A stretch of DNA of 64,000 nucleotides from Marinobacter sp. Arc7-DN-1 (GTDB lineage Bacteria; Pseudomonadota; Gammaproteobacteria; Pseudomonadales; Oleiphilaceae): positions 2,852,001 to 2,916,000 of the forward strand of contig NZ_CP031848.1 of NCBI RefSeq assembly GCF_003441595.1, given 5' to 3'. Shown in pieces: positions 1-7,719 of this stretch. A program made the position numbers and the translations under genes. Position 1 is the stretch's first letter. The number at the start of each line of letters is the position of its first letter. The notes beneath the pieces are model-generated. The model saw nothing but the letters and a program-made list of their open reading frames with translations. It was not told the origin of the DNA and made no database searches.

Positions 1-54
1 CCCTATCCCGATTACCCTCATATTTTTCATACAGGCACAGGACGTTGTGAACCG

Positions 55-570
55 ATGACCGAGGCTCCCGGAAATGGTGCTCCGCGCCCCAGATACATCA
101 CCCCGGACGGTGAGCGGGCACTGCGTGACGAATTGCAGTACCTGTGGAAGGTGAAGCGGCCGGAAGTGACCCAGGCGGTGAGGGAAGCCGCTGCCCTTGG
201 CGATCGTTCCGAGAATGCCGAATACATCTACGGCAAGAAGCAGTTACGGGAAATCGACCGCCGGGTTCGCTTTTTGGGCAAGCGACTGGAAGAGCTCACC
301 GTTGTGGACCGGTTGCCGGATGATCGCAACAAGGTATTTTTCGGCGCCTGGGTGACGGTGGAAGATGAGGATGGCGACGAGCAGACCTATCGACTGGTAG
401 GGGCGGATGAATTTGATCTGGATAAAGGCTATCTGAGCATCAACTCGCCGATGGCCCGGGCCCTGATCGGCAAGCGCCTTGATGATGAGGTGAGTGTCCG
501 CACCCCGGAGGGCTGGAAATCGGTGTTTGTGGTTGGCATCCGCTATCAGGAGCTCTTGGACGACAAGTGA
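55..570 (+). CDS. greB: Transcription elongation factor GreB
   Basis: This 171-residue protein rescues backtracked RNA polymerase by inserting a coiled coil into the secondary channel and stimulating transcript cleavage. An N-terminal coiled coil (about residues 15-85) carries the tip motif LGDRSENAEY, with the acidic pair D50 and E53 that coordinates the catalytic magnesium in Gre factors. A C-terminal FKBP-like domain follows (about 90-165). The basic coiled-coil segment and the C-terminal sequence favour GreB over GreA. Length is normal for the family. It reads alone, with a 115-bp gap before the next gene. Confidence 0.95.
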   Translation: MTEAPGNGAPRPRYITPDGERALRDELQYLWKVKRPEVTQAVREAAALGDRSENAEYIYGKKQLREIDRRVRFLGKRLEELTVVDRLPDDRNKVFFGAWVTVEDEDGDEQTYRLVGADEFDLDKGYLSINSPMARALIGKRLDDEVSVRTPEGWKSVFVVGIRYQELLDDK

Positions 571-685
571 AAAGCGTCACAGAATCGTCGCCTGGCCAGG
601 CAATCGGTGTGTTTTGGCGATAGACTGATCAAAAATCGTCACACTGCTTTTTACTGGCAAGGATCTGCCAGCCGGGATTGTCATC

Positions 686-1159
686 ATGGGTATGCGTTCG
701 GAATGCGGGAAAACGGAAAGGAATGCCAGTCATTCGCTGGCTTTTGTCGGGTTGGTGACAGCGTTGATGTGTCCGGCCTTTGCCCTGGCCGAGGAAGCGT
801 CATCCGCTGAGAGTGAAGTCAGCGCCTTCCAGTTTGAAGAGCGGTCGACGATTCACACCATTCCGCTTCGTTCCATTGAGGAAGAAGCCTTGGCGAACAC
901 GGTGATTGAGGGCGGCATTGCGGTTCCGGCAATGACTGTTCCGCTGAAGCCCCGGGTAGAGGACGATTTCTATCTGGACCGTCTGGGTCTTCGCCCGGGC
1001 GACAACCGCACCGACCTGGGCCGCTCCGAGATTCCGGTGGAGTTCCGGTTCAGTAATCCCAAGTCCATACCCGGGCAAACCCATGGCAACAACTATGTGA
1101 TCCGCCCGGGCGAGAACCGCACTTACGACGCCCTGAACATCAACCTGAACGAGCGCTGA
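686..1159 (+). CDS. Hypothetical exported protein
   Basis: This 157-residue protein is not recognised. A positively charged start and a hydrophobic stretch (about residues 17-35, ending AFALAEE) suggest a signal peptide cleaved near residue 35. The mature part is acidic and short. It contains an internal repeat, LRPGDNRT and later IRPGENRT, about 45 residues apart, suggesting two small related units. No catalytic motif is visible. An in-frame ATG two codons downstream is an alternative start. It lies between greB and a leftward gene, with no clear operon partner. Confidence 0.6.
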   Translation: MGMRSECGKTERNASHSLAFVGLVTALMCPAFALAEEASSAESEVSAFQFEERSTIHTIPLRSIEEEALANTVIEGGIAVPAMTVPLKPRVEDDFYLDRLGLRPGDNRTDLGRSEIPVEFRFSNPKSIPGQTHGNNYVIRPGENRTYDALNINLNER

Positions 1160-1167
1160 TCCCGGTC

Positions 1168-1485
1168 TCAGGCAGCGGCACAGCCGGTACTGTCCATCGA
1201 CGCCTTGCCAAGCACATCCTCGTAAAAGAACGCCAGTGCCTGACTGGCCTGGTTGAATCGTGCCCGGGATACCCGGAGGCGATCGCTCAGATAATCCAGA
1301 AACAGCTGGCGGTCTTCATTGGCCAGGGCTTCCGGGTTCTTCGGATCGTGGAACAGCACGAATCGGGTGATCCAGTGAAGGTATGTCTGTTCGGAACGCT
1401 GATTGAGCTGATGTTTGCGGATGGCGTCCTTGACCCGGCCCACAAGGCCCGGCTGGCTTTGTTCCAGCGCCTCGGTGATGTCCAT
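1168..1485 (-). CDS. Recombinase N-terminal (SAM-like) domain protein lacking a catalytic domain
   Basis: The 105-residue product matches only the N-terminal core-binding domain of tyrosine recombinases, close to integron integrases: residues about 15-90 contain RSEQTYLHWITRFVLFH and a later QALAFFYEDVLGK, the usual four-helix DNA-binding module. The catalytic domain with its R-H-R-Y residues is absent; the frame ends in a normal stop 15 residues after the module. It could be a decayed integrase or a free-standing DNA-binding protein. The reading frame itself is intact. Neighbours give no functional hint. Confidence 0.7.
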   Translation of the reverse strand: MDITEALEQSQPGLVGRVKDAIRKHQLNQRSEQTYLHWITRFVLFHDPKNPEALANEDRQLFLDYLSDRLRVSRARFNQASQALAFFYEDVLGKASMDSTGCAAA

Positions 1486-1574
1486 GAGAAACTCTTCCTG
1501 ATGAATTGGTATTGTTATAGTGCGCGCATCTTATGACAGTCTTTTGACCGTCGCAAAACTTTTGGAAGGGGATT

Positions 1575-1602
1575 GATCCCGATCAGGCTCCTGACCGGGA
1601 TC
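1575..1602. terminator. Hairpin between convergent genes, possible terminator
   Basis: The arms GATCCCG and CGGGATC enclose TCAG and CTGA, with a four-base loop, giving an almost perfect 28-base hairpin. It lies just downstream of the acyl-CoA-binding protein gene. There is no strong T-run on either side, so a terminator role is tentative. Confidence 0.4.
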
Positions 1603-1616
1603 CGGGGCAGTGCGGC

Positions 1617-1877
1617 TTACTTTAGTGATTCGAGCTTGTCGATGTACTTCTGCATGGCATCGTCGCCGGACATGCCCTTGAGTTTTTCCCAGGCATCAAA
1701 CTTGGCACGGCCGACAAAATCCATCATGCCCGGGCGCTTGCCAGACGCATCACCGGCGGTAGCCTGTTTGTAGAGCGCGTAGAATTCCAGTTTCATCTCG
1801 TTGGACGGTTTGACGTCACCCTCAGCGGTCTGGATGTAGTTGACGGCTTCGTCGAAGCGGGTTTTCAGGTCACTCAT
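1617..1877 (-). CDS. Acyl-CoA-binding protein
   Basis: The 86-residue product is a single-domain acyl-CoA-binding protein, a four-helix cytosolic carrier of long-chain acyl-CoA esters. Visible family signatures are LKTRFDEAVNYIQ at the start, the segment with ELKLEFYALYKQAT-like spacing (MKLEFYALYKQATAGD), KRPGMMDFVGRAKFDAWEKLKGMSGDDAMQKYI and the conserved tyrosine and lysine residues of the acyl-CoA pocket. Length equals the family norm. A Shine-Dalgarno-like AAGGAG lies just upstream of the ATG. It is monocistronic here. Confidence 0.93.
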   Translation of the reverse strand: MSDLKTRFDEAVNYIQTAEGDVKPSNEMKLEFYALYKQATAGDASGKRPGMMDFVGRAKFDAWEKLKGMSGDDAMQKYIDKLESLK

Positions 1878-2120
1878 GTTGATCTCCTTACTGGTTACAC
1901 TTTGTTCCTGTCAGTTGGGCGAGTATAGCCACAGCCAGGTGGTCCGTCATTGGCTCTACAACCCTGCACGGGCGGCGAAACGGAGGTATTCTGGCAAAAG
2001 CTTGCCCGGGCGCACATTCTGGAAGAATACTGGCCAGTTTTTGCTTGAGAAAGGCAAGTGATCTGTGTAGAGTCTTGATCGTTGCGCGCCAGGACGGTGC
2101 GTGCAAGGGATTGAAAAATC

Positions 2121-2133
2121 GCAAATGATTTGC
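2121..2133 (+). promoter_or_regulatory. Inverted repeat just upstream of the tssB ribosome-binding site
   Basis: GCAAAT and ATTTGC form a perfect 6-1-6 palindrome three bases before the AGGGAG ribosome-binding site of tssB. It could be an operator or a translational control hairpin at the head of the T6SS operon. No function is known; 1878-2120 otherwise shows no promoter I can assign with confidence. Confidence 0.3.
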
Positions 2134-2148
2134 ACAGGGAGCAAGCGC

Positions 2149-2643
2149 ATGTCTTCTAGAGACGGTTCCGTCGCGCCGAAAGAGCGCATTAATATCAAGT
2201 ACGTCCCCGCCACCGGCGATCAGCAGGCTGAAACCGAGCTACCGCTGAAAATGTTCGTGGTTGGCGATTTCAAGGGACACGCCGAAGAAACCCCCATCGA
2301 AGATCGCAAGGCCATTTCCGTCGACAAGAACAATTTCCGTTCGGTCATGAAGGAAGCCGGCCTGACCCTTTCCACCACGGTTACCAACAAGCTGGAGGAG
2401 GACGCCGACGAATTGCCGGTGAACCTGGAATTCCAGACTCTCGACGACTTCTCCCCGGACAGCGTTGCCCGTCAGGTGCCCGAGCTGAACAAGCTGATTG
2501 AACTGCGGGAAGCTCTGGTGGCCCTCAAGGGCCCGCTGGGTAATGTACCGTCGTTTCGGTCCAAACTACAGGAACTGCTGGACAACGATGGCGCCCGGGA
2601 CAAACTGCTGGCCGAACTGGAACTGGCCACCGACAGCGAGTAA
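2149..2643 (+). CDS. tssB: T6SS contractile sheath small subunit TssB (VipA)
   Basis: This 164-residue protein is the small sheath subunit that interlocks with TssC to build the contractile T6SS tail sheath in the cytoplasm. It starts MSSRDGSVAPKERINIKYVP and carries the family segments ELPLKMFVVGDF and LPVNLEFQTLDDFSPDSVA. A GTG 48 bases upstream is also in frame, but the ATG at 2149 is preceded by AGGGAG at good spacing and matches family length. It opens the T6SS operon, 66 bases before tssC. Confidence 0.95.
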   Translation: MSSRDGSVAPKERINIKYVPATGDQQAETELPLKMFVVGDFKGHAEETPIEDRKAISVDKNNFRSVMKEAGLTLSTTVTNKLEEDADELPVNLEFQTLDDFSPDSVARQVPELNKLIELREALVALKGPLGNVPSFRSKLQELLDNDGARDKLLAELELATDSE

Positions 2644-2709
2644 TCGAAGCCGGCGGGTAACGCCAGGTTCACAAAACTCTGTTTTCAACACGTACTGAAG
2701 GGATGTGGT

Positions 2710-4212
2710 ATGTCTGATACTGCCGTGCAGCAATCTGCTGCCTCCGAATCCGCCGCAGATGCTATTCAATCAGGGGCTGAGGGCTCGTTGCTGGACCAGG
2801 TGATGGCCAACAGCCGAATGGCGCCGGCCGATGAGGGTTACGATGTCGCCCGCAAGGGCGTGGCAACGTTTATTGCCAACCTGCTGAAAAGCGATGAGAA
2901 AGGCCAGCCGGTCAACAAGGCGCTGGTGGACCAGATGGTGGTTGAACTGGACCGCAAGATCAGCGCCCAGATGGATGAAATCCTGCATGCGCCCAAACTG
3001 CAGGAACTGGAGTCCTCCTGGCGTGGCCTGAAGCTGATGGTAGATCGCACCGATTTCCGCGAGAACATCAAGGTGGATATTCTTCACGCCACCAAGACCG
3101 AATTGCTGGAAGACTTCGAGTTCGCGCCCGACGTCACCCAGACCGGCTTCTACAAGCATATTTACTCCACCGAATACGGCCAGTTCGGCGGTGAGCCGGT
3201 CGGCGCGGTGGTGGGTAACTACGCGTTCACCCCGTCCACGCCAGACATGAAGCTGCTGCAGTATGTCTCTTCCGTAGGCGCCATGGCCCACGCGCCATTC
3301 CTGTCCTCCGTGGCACCCTCGTTCTTTGGTGTCGACAGCTACCAGGAATTGCCGGCCATCAAGGAGCTGAAGGCGGTTTTCGAAGGTCCGAAATACGCCA
3401 GGTGGCGTTCCCTGCGTGAGTCCGAGGACGCCCGCTATCTGGGCCTGGCATCGCCGCGCTTCCTGCTGCGGGTGCCTTACGACCCCACTGAAAATCCGGT
3501 GCGCAGCTTCAACTACAAGGAAGACGTGTCCGCCGACCACGAGCATTACCTGTGGGGCAACACCGCCTACCTGCTGGCCACCCGCCTGACCGAAAGCTTT
3601 GCCAGGTATCGCTGGTGCCCGAACATTATTGGCCCGCAAAGTGGCGGTGCGGTGGAAGACCTGCCGGTGCACCTGTTCGAATCCTTCGGCCAGCTCGAAG
3701 CCAAGATCCCGACCGAAGTACTGATCACCGACCGTCGCGAATACGAAATGGCCGACGAAGGCTTCATCGCCCTGACCATGCGCAAGGGCAGCGACAACGC
3801 GGCCTTCTTCTCCGCCAACTCGGTGCAGAAACCCAAGCAGTTCCCGAACACCAAGGAAGGCAAGGAAGCGGAAACCAACTACAAGCTGGGTACCCAACTG
3901 CCTTACATGATGATCGTCAACCGCCTGGCCCACTACATCAAGGTGCTGCAGCGCGAACAGATCGGTTCGTGGAAGGAACGCCAGGACCTGGAGCGGGAAC
4001 TGAACACCTGGATCCGCCAGTACGTGGCCGACCAGGAAAACCCGCCGGCGGAAGTCCGCAGCCGTCGCCCCCTGCGCGCCGCGCAGGTCACCGTCTCCGA
4101 CGTGGAAGGCGATCCGGGCTGGTACCAGGTCTCCCTGGCGGTGCGTCCGCATTTCAAGTACATGGGCGCCAACTTCGAACTGTCACTGGTTGGCCGACTG
4201 GACAAGGATTAA
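2710..4212 (+). CDS. tssC: T6SS contractile sheath large subunit TssC (VipB)
   Basis: The 500-residue product is the large sheath subunit; with TssB it forms the helical sheath whose contraction drives the Hcp tube outwards. Family segments include the Trp-containing ELESSWRGLKLMVDRTDF near residue 100, a central block with TEYGQFGGEPVGAVVGNYAF, and the conserved C-terminal part ending GANFELSLVGRLDKD that recruits ClpV-type unfoldase in known systems through its N-terminal region. Length fits the family. It is followed by tssE after three bases. Confidence 0.96.
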   Translation: MSDTAVQQSAASESAADAIQSGAEGSLLDQVMANSRMAPADEGYDVARKGVATFIANLLKSDEKGQPVNKALVDQMVVELDRKISAQMDEILHAPKLQELESSWRGLKLMVDRTDFRENIKVDILHATKTELLEDFEFAPDVTQTGFYKHIYSTEYGQFGGEPVGAVVGNYAFTPSTPDMKLLQYVSSVGAMAHAPFLSSVAPSFFGVDSYQELPAIKELKAVFEGPKYARWRSLRESEDARYLGLASPRFLLRVPYDPTENPVRSFNYKEDVSADHEHYLWGNTAYLLATRLTESFARYRWCPNIIGPQSGGAVEDLPVHLFESFGQLEAKIPTEVLITDRREYEMADEGFIALTMRKGSDNAAFFSANSVQKPKQFPNTKEGKEAETNYKLGTQLPYMMIVNRLAHYIKVLQREQIGSWKERQDLERELNTWIRQYVADQENPPAEVRSRRPLRAAQVTVSDVEGDPGWYQVSLAVRPHFKYMGANFELSLVGRLDKD

Positions 4213-4215
4213 TCC

Positions 4216-4656
4216 GTGTTCCATCACCCGGCCAGCGACGGATCGCAGGCCAGCAGCGGCAGCCTGTTCGAACGACTGGAACAGGCCGCCGCGCCGCCCG
4301 GTCAGAGCATGGGAGACGTCACCCATGTTGTTGAATCCATCAAACGCCACCTGGTCCGCCTGCTGAACGCCCATCCGGGCAACAGCGCCAGCGTACCAGA
4401 TCTGGGGTTGCTGGATTTCAACGACGCCACGCTCGGCACCCACGATCTGAGTGTTCAGATCCGCGGCGCGATCCGGCAGTGCATCGAGAAGTTCGAACCC
4501 AGGGTGAAGCGGGTGGATGTCGTTAATCTGCCCCAGGGACCAGATCCGCTGCAGCTGCGATTTCAGGTGACGGTCTATCTGAACGTCGGTGACAACGACG
4601 ACAAAACAACCATAGATTTGGTTCTGGATGACAAGCGGTATTACCGCGTGATTTAG
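4216..4656 (+). CDS. tssE: T6SS baseplate protein TssE (gp25-like)
   Basis: This 146-residue protein is the T4 gp25-like baseplate wedge component that joins the sheath to the baseplate. It contains the family's LFERLEQ start, the central VPDLGLLDFNDA segment and the C-terminal gp25 region with VNLPQGPDPLQLRFQVTVYL. It begins with GTG three bases after the tssC stop, with AAGGA upstream, so it is translationally linked. Two hairpins separate it from tssF. Confidence 0.93.
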   Translation: MFHHPASDGSQASSGSLFERLEQAAAPPGQSMGDVTHVVESIKRHLVRLLNAHPGNSASVPDLGLLDFNDATLGTHDLSVQIRGAIRQCIEKFEPRVKRVDVVNLPQGPDPLQLRFQVTVYLNVGDNDDKTTIDLVLDDKRYYRVI

Positions 4657-4668
4657 ACAGCAGGGATA

Positions 4669-4758
4669 GGAGGGGGTGGCGACACTTTTCTTCTGGGAAA
4701 AACAACTCGCTTCGCTCAGACATCTTTTTCCCGCCAGAAAAGCATCCCCACCCCCTCC
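4669..4758 (+). repeat. Imperfect long hairpin between tssE and tssF
   Basis: The arms GGAGGGGGTGG and CCACCCCCTCC are outermost, followed inward by TTTTC/GAAAA and GGGAAAAA/TTTTTCCC blocks with internal mismatches. The loop contains CGCTTCGCTC. It sits in the 290-bp gap between tssE and tssF, directly before a second hairpin of a different family. Confidence 0.7.
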
Positions 4759-4807
4759 GGCAAACCTGAGTGGTATTTGCTCCGGACTGTTTTGAAGGCA
4801 AGGATGA

Positions 4808-4922
4808 GAGCGGGGGTGTGGTTGGTCTTTCCAAAAGTGTGCGGAGCCATGGATGGCGGAGCCCAAGCGTCCCATGGACGGGCTCGAAGCGTCTTTTGGA
4901 AAGACCAACCACACCCCTGCTC
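4808..4922 (+). repeat. Long-stem hairpin element, copy 1
   Basis: Two 29-base arms (4808-4836 and 4894-4922) pair with one mismatch, containing GGTTGGTCTTTCCAAAA and its complement. The 57-base loop contains GGAGCCATGGATGGC and a second CATGGACG motif. The same loop theme recurs at 14391-14502 and 46029-46135 with different arms. It ends 24 bases before the tssF start codon. Confidence 0.85.
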
Positions 4923-4946
4923 GGAGCCAGACAAGGTGCAGTAACG

Positions 4947-6719
4947 ATGAAGTTGAATCGATTTTACAGGGACGAGCTTAGCTTTCTCAGGCTCCAGGGC
5001 CGGGAATTCGCGGATGCTCATCCGCAGCTGACCCGGTTTCTGTCCGAGCAGAGTACCGATCCGGATGTTGAACGGCTGCTGGAAGGTTTTGCTTTCCTGA
5101 CCGGAAAGCTCCGGGAAAAGGTCGAGGACGAGTTTCCGGAGATTACCCACTCGCTGCTGAACATGTTGTGGCCCAATTATCTGCGGCCGGTGCCCAGCTG
5201 CACCATCATGCGCTTTGATCCGCAGCTGCACGCCATCAGTGAGCGCCAGCGGGTGGACCGACACACCGAGATCAAGAGCCGGCCCCTGGGCGACACCACC
5301 CGCCAGACCCAGTGCCGGTTCCGGACCTGCCGGGCTGTGGACGTGTTTCCGGTGAGCGTGGCCGCGGCCCACGCCGAGCACTCACGGGAAGTGTCCTCGG
5401 TAACCCTGGACCTGGCGTTACACACCGATCAGCCGCTGTCATCCATGGGCATGGACAGCCTGCGCTTTTACCTGGGCGGTGAGAGCCACATTGCGGAAAC
5501 CCTGTTTCTCTGGCTCAACCACTATCTGGAGCGGATCGAACTGGTGGTGGGTGAATCGGTCTACCGCCTGCCCGCCTCGCTGTTGCAGCCGGTCGGCTTC
5601 GGCGATGACGAAGCCTTGCTGCCGTATCCAAAGAATGCCTACCCAGGCTACCGCATTCTGCAGGAATATCTGAGCTTCCCCGAGGCGTTCCGGTTTGTGG
5701 ACATTCAGGATCTCGGGCGGCGGCTGCCGGCCGTGCAGGCGGACGAAATCAGCCTGCGTTTTCATTTCAGCCGGATACTGCCGCCGGATGCCAAGGTTCG
5801 GGAAGACAATTTCCAGCTGTACTGCACGCCGGCGGTGAACCTCTTTACCCACGAAGGCGAACCGGTGGATCTGAACGGCCGGCAGACCGAGTACCGGATT
5901 TCACCGTCCAGCCGGTCGCCGGACCATTTTGAGGTGTTCAGCATCGAGCAGGTGGAAGGCTGGCTGGAAGGCCGGTCCGGGCGTGGTGAGCCCCGCATCT
6001 ACACCGCCTTCGAGAGTTTCCAGCATGAGGTGGAGCGGGATCGGGGCCGTACGGCGTTGTACTACCGGGTTCGGGCGCGGAACAGTGTTCGCGGCGACGG
6101 CTTTGATCATTACATGTCGTTCGTCCGGGGTGACGAGTCCGAGTGCCTGAGCCGGCAGGAAGCGATTTCCCTGACACTAACCTGCACCAACCGGCAGTTG
6201 CCAAGTCAGCTGGCGGTGGGCGAAATCTGCATGGCAACCGAGAGCACGCCGGCGTTTGCCACCTTCAGTAATATTACCCGGCCCACCGCCACCCTGAGGC
6301 CGACCCTCGACGGCAGCCTGTTGTGGACGCTGATATCGAATCTGTCCCTCAACTATCTGTCCATGCTGGATGTGGATGCCCTGCGCACGGTGCTGCGGGT
6401 CTACGACTTCCGGGCACTTGTGGACCGGCAGGCGGAGCGGGTGTCCCGGAAGCGCCTGGCCGGTATCACCGGCATCGAGACAAGCCCGGTGGACCGGATG
6501 GTGAAAGGGCTGCCCGTGCGGGGCATCCGCTCGGTGCTGAAGCTGGACCAGCAGGCATTTGCTTCCGAGGGTGATCTTTACCTGTTCGGCACGGTTCTCA
6601 GCCAGTTCTTTGCCCTTTACGCCAGTATCAACGCATTTCACCAACTGGAAGTGGTGAATACCGACAATCAGGAACGGTACACATGGACGTTACAGCAAGG
6701 TCAGCAGCCGCTGATGTAG
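4947..6719 (+). CDS. tssF: T6SS baseplate protein TssF
   Basis: The 590-residue product is the large baseplate wedge subunit that pairs with TssG and TssK. It begins MKLNRFYRDELSFLRLQGREFA, the highly typical TssF start, and contains the family's LTGKLREKVEDEFPEITHSLLNMLWPNYLRP-type segment near residues 55-85. An open frame continues upstream through the hairpin element, but that part has no family similarity, so the ATG at 4947 is chosen. Its 3' end overlaps tssG by 37 bases. Confidence 0.95.
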   Translation: MKLNRFYRDELSFLRLQGREFADAHPQLTRFLSEQSTDPDVERLLEGFAFLTGKLREKVEDEFPEITHSLLNMLWPNYLRPVPSCTIMRFDPQLHAISERQRVDRHTEIKSRPLGDTTRQTQCRFRTCRAVDVFPVSVAAAHAEHSREVSSVTLDLALHTDQPLSSMGMDSLRFYLGGESHIAETLFLWLNHYLERIELVVGESVYRLPASLLQPVGFGDDEALLPYPKNAYPGYRILQEYLSFPEAFRFVDIQDLGRRLPAVQADEISLRFHFSRILPPDAKVREDNFQLYCTPAVNLFTHEGEPVDLNGRQTEYRISPSSRSPDHFEVFSIEQVEGWLEGRSGRGEPRIYTAFESFQHEVERDRGRTALYYRVRARNSVRGDGFDHYMSFVRGDESECLSRQEAISLTLTCTNRQLPSQLAVGEICMATESTPAFATFSNITRPTATLRPTLDGSLLWTLISNLSLNYLSMLDVDALRTVLRVYDFRALVDRQAERVSRKRLAGITGIETSPVDRMVKGLPVRGIRSVLKLDQQAFASEGDLYLFGTVLSQFFALYASINAFHQLEVVNTDNQERYTWTLQQGQQPLM

Positions 6720-7699
6720 CCGGGCTGCAACCCGTTCTGGGCAATGCGCGGCGATACAGCTTTTTCCAGCTGGTGGACCTGATTCACCGGCATCATGGCG
6801 ATGATCTCGAGCGAAACAGCGACGATCAGCCCCGCCAGGAACGGATCCGGTTTTCCGCCTCCGCGGGTCTCGGCTTTCCCGGCAGCGACGTGGTATCGGC
6901 ACTGTCCCCGGAGCACGAGCACGGGCCTTATCAGATGGAAGTCAGCTTTCTGGGGCTGCACGGTTCCCAGTCGCCGTTGCCGGGATATTATCTGGAGGAT
7001 CTGGCCTGGGAGGCGGGCCAGAATCTGGGCATCCGCCGCCATTTTCTCGATTTCTTCAACCATCGCCTGGTCACCCTGTTTCACCGGGCGTGGCGCAAGT
7101 ACCGCTACTACGTTCGGTTTCAGCCCGGCGCCTCGGACGGTTTTTCGGAACTGATCTTTGCCCTGGTGGGCCTCGGCGACAGCCGGTTGCGGGAGGCCAC
7201 GCCGGTAAACTGGTCCAGGATGCTGGCGTATTCCGGTCTGATGGCGGGCCGCAGCCGCTCGCCAGAGGTGGTGAGTGGCATCGTGGCCCACTGCTTTGAT
7301 CTGGATGACGTCAGTATTGAGCAATGGGTCTTGCGCAAGGTGGCCATCGCCAGCGATCAACAGACCCGGCTGGGGCAGGCTAACGCCTGCCTGGGCAACG
7401 ACACGCTGGTGGGATCGGCCATTCGGGACCGCAGTGGCAAGTTCGTGCTCCGGTTGCGGAACCTCAGCCGGCAACGATTCGCGGATTTCCTGCCCAATGG
7501 CCAGGATCATCAGCGCCTGGTCAAACTGGTGGAGTTCGCCACGCGGGAGCAACTGGCCTACGACCTGGAACTCCAGATGCGTCCGAAGGATATCCGCCCC
7601 ATGCAACTGGGTGAGGATGTGTGCCTGGGCTGGAATTCCTTTGTCACCCCCGACAAGGCCCAGCGCCGGCCGGCGGTCCGGATTCAGATACGCCGGTAG
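6683..7699 (+). CDS. tssG: T6SS baseplate protein TssG
   Basis: The 338-residue product is the second baseplate wedge protein, which binds TssF and TssK. Family features are the N-terminal YSFFQLVDLIHR, the IRFSASAGLGFPGSDV block, the LTLHxxxSPLP-type segment seen as MEVSFLGLHGSQSPLPGYY, and FFNHRLVTLFHRAWRKYRY. It starts within the end of tssF, so the two genes are translationally coupled. The next gene starts 20 bases after its stop. Confidence 0.94.
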   Translation: MDVTARSAAADVAGLQPVLGNARRYSFFQLVDLIHRHHGDDLERNSDDQPRQERIRFSASAGLGFPGSDVVSALSPEHEHGPYQMEVSFLGLHGSQSPLPGYYLEDLAWEAGQNLGIRRHFLDFFNHRLVTLFHRAWRKYRYYVRFQPGASDGFSELIFALVGLGDSRLREATPVNWSRMLAYSGLMAGRSRSPEVVSGIVAHCFDLDDVSIEQWVLRKVAIASDQQTRLGQANACLGNDTLVGSAIRDRSGKFVLRLRNLSRQRFADFLPNGQDHQRLVKLVEFATREQLAYDLELQMRPKDIRPMQLGEDVCLGWNSFVTPDKAQRRPAVRIQIRR

Positions 7700-7719
7700 A
7701 TCCGGCAGGGAAGGCACTC

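Noticed and set aside
2031..2046. Possible sigma54 promoter before tssB (TGGCCAGTTTTTGCTT)
   Set aside because: The GG and GC are only nine bases apart; sigma54 promoters need ten. A TGGCAAAAGCTTGC nearby has the same defect.
2770..4152. Long open frame opposite tssC
   Set aside because: It lies entirely antisense to a well-supported gene, has no recognisable family features and is the usual shadow of high-GC coding sequence. The same applies to other long antisense frames opposite tssG, tssK, tssH, tssM, the sigma54 activator, vgrG and the AGCS symporter.
4770..4946. N-terminal extension of TssF through the hairpin element
   Set aside because: The frame is open, but the translated part has no family similarity and TssF homologues start at the ATG at 4947.
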